Below are positions 23,494 to 33,620 of a DNA stretch of 64,000 bases, in pieces (the first letter of the stretch is position 1; every line of letters starts with the position of its first letter). Both the position numbers and the translations under genes were made by a program. The stretch lies in contig CM041465.1 in assembly GCA_023213395.1 (NCBI GenBank), forward strand, positions 53,637,741 to 53,701,740. Reading direction: 5' to 3'. This stretch comes from Cycas panzhihuaensis (taxonomy: Eukaryota; Cycadophyta). The notes below the pieces were generated by a model. It did no database searches and was not told where the DNA came from. It saw only the letters and a list, made by a program, of their open reading frames with translations.

Positions 23494-23512
23494 TGGCGAC
23501 CATACTGGGGAC
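23494..23512 (+). promoter_or_regulatory. Primer-binding site (tRNA-Arg-like), Tat element 2
   Basis: TGGCGACCATACTGGGGAC lies one base after the LTR. It is identical to the site in element 3. The first nine bases fit the CCA end and acceptor stem of a plant tRNA-Arg; the rest matches less well. Confidence 0.75.
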
Positions 23513-23666
23513 TACTAGTAAGGGAGCTAGTTTCCACTCTCTTCCATTGGTTTTGCTACCTTTTTGTGATCCTTTTTTTACTCACTTCGATCTCTTTATT
23601 AGGCAGCCCCTAACGCGTATGCCTTTACTACCCTTTCCTTTTCCTAACACTGTTGGTTGACCTTGC

Positions 23667-26270
23667 ATGCGACGCTTTTCTTGTCACTTGTATAGTCTAC
23701 CCCCATTGTTAGAACATCTCGAGTATCGCCCTCTTCCTTTATCAGATTCTGATTTGACTATGGAGGGATACTCTTCTGATTAGGCCTACCACACCTCAAC
23801 TTTAGAAACCCATGATTTCCCTTCCTCTATTCCGAGGTCCACCCAAGAGGGTGATGAACCCCTTTATTACCTGAATGACCAACATCACTTACTCAACGTC
23901 CATCCCTCTACCCATGTGGTAGAGGGATTCATTCCTCTTGAGACTTACCACTCAATCGATGACTCTTATGAGGAGTGCCTCGAGGGACCTACCTCGTTTG
24001 AAGTCCCAACTACCTCTTACGAGTATGTAGGAACCCCTCCCATCGATGTAGTTAAAGCTCTCAATGAGTGTCGCTGCACGGCATGCTTCCAATCGCGTCT
24101 TGGATGGTTTGAGGATGCTCTGTGTATAGGAGCCTCTTCTTCTTCTGCTCCTCCCCCGCATGCCTCATCCTCATCTACTCTTCCTTTGACAACCAATCCC
24201 TTTGTGCCTATGCGTGTGTCCCGCTCCTTTCCTATTCCTGTAGTGGGGGCACATATTGCGCCTTCCGTTTCTCATCAAGGTCCTAGTGTTTCAGAATCTT
24301 CCCGTGGTATGTCTTTCCCTCAATTAAAGGTTAGCATACCCATCCCTAGCCAAACTAATGTGCCATCCCCTAATGTGGCGCATACCTTTCCTAGTAGGCC
24401 CGTCAGTCCTACTAGCCTTTTGGCTACCAGTCATGTGGGACCCGCTCCCACACACTCTCAAAACTAACACATTGGTGCTTCCTTCTACGTTCCCCCAGGG
24501 TATACTTCTCAACCTTGGGGGTAGGGTAGAGGAAGCCATCTCCTAGATTATGGGGTGGATCTGCTATACTCATATGGGGTCGCTCCACCTACGAGTGGCC
24601 CATATGGGAAAAACTTGGTTCCGCATCCATCTTTTCTATTATCTAGCGCAATTCCATTTGTTGTGCCTTCATGAGAACGACTCCTTCGAGGCACCTACCC
24701 CATGCCTCTTCCAGGGGCATTTCCTCAAGGAGGGATGGGTGTGCCACCCCCATCCACTCCTTGTTCGTTACCCGCTATATCATTCATTGACCCTGTGGTC
24801 CAGGCAAGGCCACGCCCCTTCATGGACTTTAGGTCAACATCTCTATCCATTAAGGCGTTAAAAACTAATATGCCGCCTCATCCTCCTGAAGTTCCTAGAT
24901 TCGACGAAACTTCATCGCAGGACCCAGCAGAGCATGTGCATAGCTTCTCTATGCCATGCATCGATTACTGGGCCTATGACCACATTTTAATGAAATTATT
25001 CCTGCGATCCTTACAGGATGACACCCTTAAGTGGTTTTATCATCTCCCTGCCCATTCCATCCATTCATTCCAGCAATTGGTGGACGAGTTCATCAACTAT
25101 TTTGATGTAGCCCGTCCATTTGAGAGCGGAATGAAGTTGCTATTTTCGCTTAAACAAGGTCATGATGAAATGAATCGTGACTTTGTGCGATGATTTCATG
25201 ACTTGCTTTACTCCACTAAGGCAACATTTCTTGAGGAGTTGAAACGAGACCTCTTCGTCAATGCACTTCATCCCGAAGTGCATGTGGAAGTCCTTAAAAT
25301 GGGAGTGACCACATGCGACTCTGTGATCGCCAAGTGTTTGGCGTTGGAGTCTATTGAGATCCAAGCCAGTCTCAAGAAACCTCTTAAGCCCTCACAGCAC
25401 CATGAGGCACCACCTCCAACCAAAGATACCAAACCTTCACAACCTACCTAGTCTTCCTCTCATCTAACTAAGAGGACTTTAGACCCTCTCACATCAGCTG
25501 TATGCTCGTTCGAGTATATGATGAAGGAACTTAAGATTCAGGATCCTTCATCTCCTACATCCAACAAACAAGTCCAACAAACAATTCAAGCTCCTCTCCC
25601 CAGGAATGGAAATGCCCAGTCCTCTCAAGTGAGAGGGCCAGATCCTCCGCTTGAGAAGAAGTGGTACTCTATTTATGAGGAGTGCTTTCACAATGATTCG
25701 CATTGTAGGGCCTAGCATCCTAAGGATGTCCCTCAACATGACTCTTCCTCCAAACTAGCCTCAAGGCCTAATTTGGACCAACCAGTTCACAAGAATCTGT
25801 TCCCTAAACATGGGGAATGCAATTGCAATACCCAAACCAAGAATAACCGAAACCGAGGAAGATCGCCTGATCCCTGTCATTCCCGCGACAAAGGGAAGGG
25901 TGCCTGGAACTCATCTTCTTCCTCTCGTTCCCCTAGCCATTGTACCCCATTGCCTTCACGACCTCGAAATAAGGGGAAGAAGGTGATCCAGTTTCTTGAA
26001 GTAACTCCTTCCTATGCCCTTACGCGGTCTCAGGCTGCCAAGGAAGCAGCGGGAGCTTCTTCTTCTTCTGCTCCTTCTGACCCTCTTCTGGAGAACTTTC
26101 CTCCGGAAATATCTCTCTTTCCCAAGGCTATTCCTGTATGCCTAGGTCATTATGATTTCTGAAGGGTACTTACCCAGCCTACGGCGAAGGGTAAGCCCTT
26201 CTTTGTCATGGATGAGCTGTATACTATTACCGCAGGAATGTCCTTGATGGACGTTTTAAGGAGTTGTTCC
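23667..26270 (+). pseudogene. gag: gag of Tat element 2
   Basis: The start ATG at 23667 gives MRRFSCHLYSLPPL, matching element 3. A Pro/Ser-rich N-terminal half (23916-24700) precedes the capsid region with FMDFRSTSLSIKALKTN, CIDYWAYDHILMKLFLRSLQ, TLKWFYHLPAHSIHSFQQLV, FSLKQGHDEMNRDFV and LKRDLFVNALHPEVHVEVL (24820-25300). KWYSIYEECFHNDSHCRA at about 25659-25713 is the degenerate H/C metal-binding motif of this lineage. A basic Ser/Arg-rich stretch with NRNRGRSPD near 25850 probably binds RNA. A CGA-to-TGA stop at 25192 and frame changes around 24480-24700 break it. Confidence 0.87.
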
Positions 26271-26339
26271 GAGTAGTGGGCCCTCCTCCTGAAAGCTTTA
26301 GGATCAAGTGATATACCTATCCATGCTTTGGGCATTACC

Positions 26340-26762
26340 TAAAGTTGTGGACCCATTATTTCATTTGATCCTAAGGATCTTCCTCCCGCCAATGAAAGGG
26401 AACGTCAGTGGAACTTCCCATTCACTATCACTATCGATACACCTGATTGTACCCTTCAAAGGACTGTTGTTGACAACAGCTCTTCTATCAATGCCATGCC
26501 CTTGCATGTTATGTAAGAGCTTGGTATCTCTGCCTTGGAACCTGTTCCATGGCAATGCTAAGGTTATGATGGTAGCGAGAAGACCCCTTTGGGATCTGTT
26601 GTCATTCTGTTCACCCTTGAGGGCAAGACTGTTCTTGCCGATGTTGTAGTCCTCGACGTTGACGTTGATTGCAACCTCCTTCTAGGTCATCCATGGCTTG
26701 ACCAAATGGGAGTCGTGTGCTTGACTCTTTGGGGACAACTTAAATTTGTCCATGATGGATAG
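26340..26762 (+). pseudogene. Aspartic protease of Tat element 2
   Basis: Motifs in order: PIISFDPKDLPPANERERQW, then TVVDNSSSINAMPLHVM with the catalytic Asp at 26472-26474, then LFTLEGKTVLADVVVLDVDV, then CNLLLGHPWLDQMG near 26670-26710. The active site is Asp-Asn-Ser in place of Asp-Thr/Ser-Gly. Element 1 keeps Asp-Asn-Gly, so the last position has probably drifted. In-frame stops occur (for example after LHVM). It would mature Gag-Pol in the particle. Confidence 0.82.
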
Positions 26763-27551
26763 ATGAGAGTGATTCCCCGCGAATGCCCATTTACTAAATA
26801 AACTCATTCCACCAATTTGGCAAACTGAGGTCCTTCTACATACGCCTCAGCCTACTCTATTGGCATACCTAACCTATCTGAAGAAGATCCCGCATCTTCT
26901 TCCCCTAGTCTCACGTAGTTTGCCCCTATTGACGTTAGGAGTTACGGGTACCTCACTTCATTTAGTGATGATGAGTCACACAATAAGGACGAGGATTGTC
27001 TTCATCCCGTCTCTTTCCTCTGCACCAATAGGTCATGCCCCTCTCGTTCTAGATCCCTGTCTAGAATCTCTCTCATTTGTGTGGATAGATACTCCTGTGT
27101 GTCACATGTCATCGCTTATGTTGACCCACCCATCATCAGTTCTTCTCCCTCATTACCCCCCGTGGGTAATGGCTTCAAAGAGCTACCTTTCGCTCCTTCC
27201 GAGGAGCCTCTTTTTCACTCTCCTTTGGAGTCCTGCGAGGAAGTTGAGCAACCTGATGACCATCATAGTCCCGTTGCTTCCACTCCCTCTAGTACTTCCT
27301 CTACTCAAAGTAAGGTCATCCATGGGGTGGATTACTTTGAGGATGATGAAGCTCTGCTTGAGCACCTAGCGAGTTTTGTACCCAACTTGCCTTCTGATCA
27401 CCACAGGATTGGTCACCAGAAGATCCTTGTGATTGGATCCACACTTGCCGATCTGATCCCGTCTCCTATTCCACCTCCTCCTGTTGACCTTGCCCCTCTC
27501 CACTTCGAGGAGGGCAATACCATGTGCATGGGGGTAACCTAAGACATAGTC
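26763..27551 (+). other. Protease-RT linker of Tat element 2
   Basis: A low-complexity, Ser/Pro/acidic linker with a fairly open frame (27081-27542, SSPSLPPVGNGFKELPFAPS and VDYFEDDEALLEHLASFVPN). No catalytic motif is seen. The end leads into the RT segment EYSLLFQEFRDMFAWDY. Confidence 0.6.
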
Positions 27552-28960
27552 TTGGCCCCTGACAAGGTCATTAAGGTTGGGTTGGAGTGTTCTCTTGATG
27601 AGATAAGGGAATACTCCCTTCTATTCCAGGAGTTTCGAGACATGTTCGCATGGGATTATGCTAATATAAAGGGAATTGACCCCTCCATTGTCACTCATAA
27701 CCTCACCACCATTCCTAGGGCATACATGTGCGAGCGGACATCCCTTCACCCGAAGCTCTTAAGTGCCGTCAAGATGGAGGTTGAGAAGCTTCTAGATGCT
27801 AGGCTTATTACTTCCATTGACTACCCTAAGTGGATGTCAAATATTGTCCCCATTGCTAAAAAGAATGGGGCAATTCGTACATGTGTCAATTTTCGTGACA
27901 TCAATAATGCTTGTCCTAAGGACAACCTCCCATTACCCTTCATTGATCAAATTATTGATTGCACCGCTGGATTTGAAGTCATATCTCTAATGGACGGCTT
28001 ATCCGGCTATAACCAAATTTAGATTTCTCCTAAAGACTGCGACAAGACGGCCTTCACTACACCTTGGGGTACCTTTGCCTATAAGGTGATGCCCTTTGGC
28101 CTTAAGAATATAGGTGCTACTTACTAAAGAGCCATGCATTTCATTTTTCATAACCTCATTGATAACATATTAGAGGTCTTCATGGATGATATGATGGGTC
28201 TCTTCCGTGTCAGGGCCCATCATCCATCTGACTTGCATGCCATCTTCGCACGATGCCGCAAGTATCACGTCAGTCTAAATCTGCTCAAGTGTGCGTTTAC
28301 CATTACCTCGGGTAAACTCCTTGGGTTCCTTATGTCTAAATAAGGAATTCAAATTAACCTTAACAAGGTCAGGGCAATCCTTGACATGCCGCCACCTAGA
28401 ACTCAATGACAGATTAAGTCGTTTCTAGGAAGGCTCGGTTTTCTCAGGCACTTTTTAGTAGACTTTGCTGTGAGGGCTAAACCCCTCACAAACCTATTAA
28501 AGAAGGGAGCTCCTTTTGCCTGGTCTGACAAGACCCAAAAGGCCTTCGAAGGACTTAAGGAAGCCCTTGCTTTTGATCCTACATTAGCACCTCCTCGATT
28601 CGATAGGCTCTTCGTCCTATACACCTCAACGACTGACGAATCCTTGGGCGCTATGTTAGCCTAGGAGGATGACTTAGGAACTGAGAGAGCTATATATTTC
28701 ATTAGCTGCACCCTCATGGCTGTCAAGCTTAACTATTTCCCTACTGAGAAGGAGTGCCTCTCCTTGGTCCATGCGACTAAGAAGTTCATACACTACTTGC
28801 TTGGAAACACCACCAAGGTGATCATTCAATCCGATCCCTTGTGATACTTGATGACTCGTTCGGATTTGATGGGTAGGGCTAGTTGGTGGGCTGTCCTACT
28901 TCAAGAATTCAACCTCCATATCGTCAACCAGAAATCAAAGAAGGGAATGGTAGTGGCCGA
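27552..28960 (+). pseudogene. pol: Reverse transcriptase and RNase H of Tat element 2
   Basis: RT: IAKKNGAIRTCVNFRDINNA (27860-27910), VISLMDGLSGYNQI (27980-28020), AYKVMPFGLKN (28080-28110), and the catalytic box VFMDDMMG with FMDD at 28179-28190. Then the thumb/connection with LLGFLMSK and IQINLNKVRAILDMPPPRTQ and QIKSFLGRLGFLRHFLVDFA. RNase H: FVLYTSTTDESLGAMLA (28610-28664), where the first catalytic Asp is replaced by Thr, then AIYFISCTLM, NYFPTEKECLSLVHATKKF and IIQSDPL with a stop. The start at 27552 is only an ATG in the linker; the natural protein would be Gag-Pol. Stops at 28020, 28127, 28341 and elsewhere inactivate it. Confidence 0.9.
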
Positions 28961-30323
28961 GCAACTCGCAGATGCCCCTATCCCTAACTCCTTTGGTGCC
29001 CCTATCGACAACTCTCTCCCTGATGAGTCTATCTTGACGATTCAGGGGGTCTCTCCCTATCCACTCATCGATAATGAGTAGTATGGTGATATAGTGCAGT
29101 TTCTTACACAGCAACAATACCGCCCTTATGCCAGTAGTAAAGTTAGATCTCGTATCCAGACTTCTGCATGGTAATACTTCCTCATGGATGAGGTATTGTA
29201 CAAGAGGTCCTTCAATGGGATCCTCCTCCACTGCGTCACTGCTGATAAAGCCGACCAGGTACTTCATGAATGCCACCATGGTATTTATGGAGGTCACTTT
29301 GGGGGCCAGTCGATGGCTCAGAGGATCCTTCGCATGGGCTATTTCTGGCTGTCCCTTTTCAAGGACACTCATGCCTTTGCTCTGAGATGTCGGCAATGTC
29401 AGGAACACGCCAATATCTCCCATGTGCCTTCTGAGGCCCTGCCTCCTATAGTTTCACCATGGCCTTTTACTCAGTAGGAACTAGACCTCATCGGGGCTAT
29501 CTCCCCACCTTCGTCATCGTAGCACAAGTTTATCTTAACTGCCATGGAGTATTTCACCAAATGGGCAGAGGCCATCCCCTTGATCACTACTCCTAGTAAA
29601 ACGATAGCCACGTTCATTTACCAGCACATCATTTGCTATTTTGGGATTCTAGACATCCTAATCACTAACAATGGAACTCCATTCTATAATAAGGAGATGG
29701 ATGAGCTTTGTGAGTAGTTCAAAATTTCTCACAAGACTTCCTTCCCTTACTACCCTCAGGCAAATGGCCAAGTGGAGTCTTTCAATAAGACTCTCGTCAA
29801 CATTCTCAAGAAAACTGTTGCTCAGTCCCAAAAGGATTGGCACCTTCAGTTACCCTCCACTTTGTGGGCTTATCATACCTCTATTCGTTCTGCCATAGGA
29901 ATGACTCTGTTCTCCCTGGTCTACAATACCGAGGTGGTACTCCCACTAGAGGTGGAGATTCCTTCCTTACGAGTCTCCCTTCGAGGTCTCATCAATGAAG
30001 AGTCGATTTGTCAGGCTTGCCTTCTGGACCTCGAGGCTTTAGATGAGAGATGCTTAGCCGCTTATTAGGCTAACTTGGCATCCAAAGCTCGCTCACAAAG
30101 GATCTACGATAAACATCTTCGTTCTCATCCTTTATTTTCTGGGGACCATGTCCTCAAGCTTGAGTATCTCCATGATCACTTGACCAAATTAAAACCCCGA
30201 TGGGTTAGTCCTTTCATCATTATTGAATCCCTTGGTAATGGTGCCTATAGGATAGCCACCCTAAAAGGGCTCGAATTTAAGAAAGCTATTAATGGGAGAT
30301 TCCTAAAGAAGTTTTACGCATGA
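28960..30323 (+). pseudogene. pol: Integrase of Tat element 2
   Basis: The HHCC zinc module begins HECHHGIYGGHFG at 29265 and ends CRQCQ at 29388-29399. In the DDE core, the first Asp is in LDLIGA (29484-29486). The second position is Asn (ITNNGTPF, AAC at 29667-29669), replacing Asp. Glu is in QVESFNKTL (29775-29777). The spacing is the usual 35 residues between the last two. The C-terminal GDHVLKLEYLHDHL and PRWVSPFIIIESLGNGAYRI form a GPY/F-type end, with the stop after GRFLKKFYA. No chromodomain follows, which fits Tat and not chromoviruses. The Asp-to-Asn change alone should stop integration; several stops add to it. Confidence 0.92.
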
Positions 30324-30985
30324 TCTTTTGGCAATCCCTTCACCCTACTCTGAAATGAGCCTAAACTACCATCTTAGGTTGTCCCCATTCTCCCCAACCA
30401 CGGGTAGAATGGCAATTTAAGATGGATCCTTCTTCTTCTTTCTAGTTCCTTCGGCAGAACCTGCGTTCTCGTACCCTCTCAGGAACTTTTATCTTCCTAC
30501 TTGGGCATTCCCCAACTAGGATGACGCTTTGGAGCATCATCGCTCCTCTCTCCTACCTACCGTTTCCTTTGCATATTCCACTATGCTCTTCCATAGACAT
30601 GTATGCCGCTCTATCCTCTAACCTCACACCTCTCTGTCATCTCCGCTCACGACGTGTGTGTGTGCTTCCGTTAGATATATAGCCATACATGGAAGGAAAT
30701 ATATGCATCATATAATAAAATATTCACAACATAAAATATTCACAGCATAACATTTACAACATACAAAATAAACATACATGTCATCCACACATGATATATA
30801 CATAGCATCTCATGTCCAAATGGGATTCTAATTACCCCGTATATATATATACATCCAAAAATCATGTTACATCATACATATGGGAAGCCGGTGTCCTTGT
30901 AGGGGGGGTATAATCATATGATCGTATATATGACCCCCTGGAGGCCCGTGCTTTCCCCTATCAGAGTCATATGTATAGCCCCTAC
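30324..30985 (+). other. Post-integrase non-coding spacer, element 2
   Basis: It begins with the conserved TGAAATGAGCCTAAACTACC block (30351), here in single copy, whereas element 3 has it duplicated. A short ATATATATAC run lies near 30840. It separates the 3' ends of pol and of the antisense gene, which face each other. No gene is seen. Confidence 0.6.
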
Positions 30986-33067
30986 TCTACTACTGCCCCG
31001 CTCCTGAGGTACCATCTCTTGGTTTATGTTATCCCTCTCTAGGGACCACATCCCTCCGAGGCTCCTCCTGGGCCTCTACGAGCTGCCTGCCTCGCTCCCC
31101 TCGTCTCGTGGTCGTCTCAGGGTCGTCGCCGCTGTGTGGGTATACGTCCTACTCCGGCTCGACCTCGAGGCCATCTGTGCCACCATCTGGTCGTATCAGG
31201 CTTGGATACGATCCCTCTCTCCTCGGAGTCCCTCCTCCGTCACTCTGAGGTGCTCTGTGAGGATCGCTATCTGGACTCTGCTCTCAGCATCTCGCTACTC
31301 ATACCTGCTGTAGAGCCGCACATCACGTAGCTCATCCTTCTTGTGCCTCGCCTCATCTCGCTCCTACTACAACTATCCCCAGGATGTCATGTGCTCTTGG
31401 GACTCTGCGGCCCATATGTCTCTCGCCCTTACCAACGGGGTGAATGCCTCCATGTGGGCACCTATCGCTCTAGGCTTATCTCCTGCTTAGATGGGCAGTT
31501 GCCCCTCTGCATATACCTGAGGGAATATCTCCCTCACCACAGCCTCTATCAGTCTCTGGATCTCCACTGCACCTGCCAATACAACATGCCATGTGTTAGT
31601 ATATATCTCACCATATACCATGATCAAACTAAATCAAATATCTATCTGGATGCCAAACGACTTTGGAAAAGGTTAGGTCTCACCTGCTGTGGCTGCTGGC
31701 TCTTCTAGTCGTGTAGCATCCTCCCCTCCTAGCTCTCTGCCAGCTGCGGGTGCCTCATCCTCAAGCACCTCCTCTGCCTGGGCCTCCCTCCTCGCAGGGA
31801 CTGGCTCCACTCTTGTCCTTCTTGATCCCCTCATGATCCGTAGCCTGCGGGCCCTGGTCACTGGCCCCCTGCTCTCGTCCTGCACTCCTAATGGGCCTGC
31901 CTCTCCTCTGGCAGCTCTAGATGGACCCTTTCCGCCTCCTGCCGTCTGTGAAGGACCTGCCTTTCCTGCAGGTCATGACAGGCCGGCCCCATCATCTCCA
32001 TCATCATCGCCTGTAGGCACTCCTACTCCACCCGCCTCATCATCATTGTCCCACCTCAGCATCTGTAAGGCTGCGCCACGTGAGTACGGTAGGGTGAGGA
32101 GGTCCAGTGATGTTGCCTCCACTGATCGTCGGACATGGACCTGGTCCTCTGTCCCTCTTAACCGAGTCTGCCACCTATGGACCATCGGGGCCCACTCTGT
32201 GATGGGGTGTGGTCCTCCCGCTGGTGACACTGCCATGAAATGATCAAAGAACTAACACTGTAGTAGTGTGCTATACGACAACCCACCTCTACTGGTCATC
32301 CTGATAGTGTTTAGTTAGGCGACGAGGTTCATCGCTATCAGGGTCACCGAGTCCATCCTCTCGCCAGCTTCGCAGTGGCATACTGCATCTAACTAGCTAC
32401 CCGGTATCTCCCTATAGTTCTGTTTCTAGGAAATCCAGAACAAAACGCACAGTATAACCAACTTCCTCACCTGAGGAATCCCTAACATTAGTATGGTCTG
32501 GAGGGGAGCTCCTCTCCGCTCCTACTTATCAGCTCCTGTGAAGAACAGGGCTACCTCACATGTCTTTGCCTCGGTCTGGCGGCGTACCCGATCTCACCGG
32601 CCTCCCGGTTGTCGATACTCGATGTCCGCGGATGTCTCTCAGCATAACCATCACGTCACCTACCTGCGGTAAGTGGAATATATATCTCTTCCTATCCTAA
32701 TGGGATATAATATCAACCAGTAACCTCTAATCTAATGCATACTGAGGTGTCTTGAGGGCCTTGTATAGGCCATACCTCTATAGGATCTCCCTGCCCTCCT
32801 GTGATGCCATCTCCATGTAACTCAACATAGCCATACCTACGTTCTCGCAGTTATCCACCACGATGACAACCTATCCACATAAAAAATGATCAAAGTTAGC
32901 TTCATGTCAATTATCATCACTCCTTACTCTCTCTCAACTCTCTCTATTCAAGATTTGGGGCTCTTTAGGCCCTCTTGTCTTTCTTTCTCCTTTTTCGTCT
33001 TTGTACTACACTGAACTTAGTGATATCTCTAAGTTTAGGTCAGGTCCCGTGGCGATCAGGCCCTGCG

Positions 33068-33095
33068 GCAATGATTGCAGCACCGCGATCATTGC
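33068..33095. repeat. Inverted repeat GCAATGAT...ATCATTGC in intron 1, element 2
   Basis: Perfect 8-base arms (33068-33075 and 33088-33095) with a 12-base loop. It lies a few dozen bases from the CTAAGTTTAG palindrome. Confidence 0.8.
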
Positions 33096-33350
33096 TGCGG
33101 TATGAATGGCGATCCCCTAAAAGGGGGGATTTCTGCCCTAAAAAATAAAAAAAAATCTTTTGGTGGACCCCGTGGGGCCCACCGGGACCAAGGCTCCCTA
33201 ATGCCCAGGTCCCCGCCTCTTTCTGGGTCCAATTCAGACTCCAAGAGGCCTCTGGTTACCCATAAGGGGTACTAGAATCACATAAAAAACTATCAAAAAC
33301 CAATGAAATTCGAACTTCGAAATGGGTTAGGTTTAGTGATATCCACTCAC

Positions 33351-33374
33351 TGGATCTGGTCTCGCTGTCGTCAT
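33351..33374 (-). CDS. Exon 1 of antisense PMD-like gene, copy 2
   Basis: Eight codons, ATG to GATCCA (Asp-Pro), directly followed by GTGAGT. Element 1 has M-V-A-A-R-L-D-P and element 3 M-A-K-L-D-P at the same site, each directly followed by a consensus donor (GTGAGT or GTAAGT). It is too short to find without the three-way comparison. Confidence 0.68.
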
Positions 33375-33532
33375 CTTGTCCTAATGATCCCGCTAGCTCT
33401 CTCCGCTCTCCGATCTAACGGTCTGATCTCTCCCTGCATGCCTTTGAAGTTGGGCAACGCTCCGTTGCGTAAGGGAATGGCTCTGGTTTCTCACGAGAGC
33501 CGGTGAAAATGAATCCATTTTCTGTTTAATTT

Positions 33533-33541
33533 CCTTATATA
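33533..33541 (-). promoter_or_regulatory. TATA box of antisense gene, copy 2
   Basis: TATATAAGG on the minus strand, about 160 bases before the exon 1 ATG at 33374. The core TATATA reads as a TATA box on both strands and lies between the antisense gene and aRNH, which diverge from here. Confidence 0.62.
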
Positions 33542-33554
33542 GGCGGGGGCCCCA

Positions 33555-33614
33555 ATGGGCACCTCTTCCATTTTTGGCTCCGCGACAGCCATTGGGACCG
33601 TCATGTTTCCCTGA
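33555..33614 (+). CDS. Conserved 19-codon small frame ahead of aRNH, element 2
   Basis: It reads M-G-T-S-S-I-F-G-S-A-T-A-I-G-T-V-M-F-P then TGA. Element 3 has an equally long frame with the same start, the same ATAIGTV centre and its stop in the same place (45314-45373, minus). It could be an upstream frame controlling aRNH, or the start of an ORF2 that lost its frame. With only two copies kept, chance conservation by ancestry is not excluded. Confidence 0.35.
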   Translation: MGTSSIFGSATAIGTVMFP

Positions 33615-33620
33615 TTACCT

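Larger units (their letters stand above)
30988..33374 (-). pseudogene. Antisense PMD-like gene, copy 2 (splice sites intact)
   Basis: Exon 1 (33351-33374) reads M-T-T-A-R-P-D-P and ends at donor GTGAGT. Intron 1 (32871-33350, 480 bp) ends GTGGATAG. Exon 2 (31684-32870) begins VVIVVDN; the PMD core is decayed by shifts here, while the later part GGLSYSTLLQC-FFDHFMA, VGGPHPITEWAPMVHR-like, and the acidic linker (31973-32236, MLRWDNDDEAGGV) are clear. Intron 2 (31573-31683, 111 bp) has donor CAG|GTGAGA and acceptor TTGGCAG. It is in phase 1 and joins TAG to AVEIQRLIEAVVREIFPQ. Exon 3 is helical and Arg/Glu-rich (LTEHLRVTEEGLRGERDRIQ) and ends near 30988. Stops are few but present. No function beyond PMD-likeness can be claimed. 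Confidence 0.78.

Noticed and set aside
26860-27369. 169-codon plus-strand frame near the protease of element 2
   Set aside because: It is out of phase with the Ser/Pro/acidic linker that is shared with elements 1 and 3.
31689-32243. 184-codon Ser/Pro-rich frame on the plus strand
   Set aside because: Same reason: it is the shadow of exon 2 of the antisense gene in element 2.
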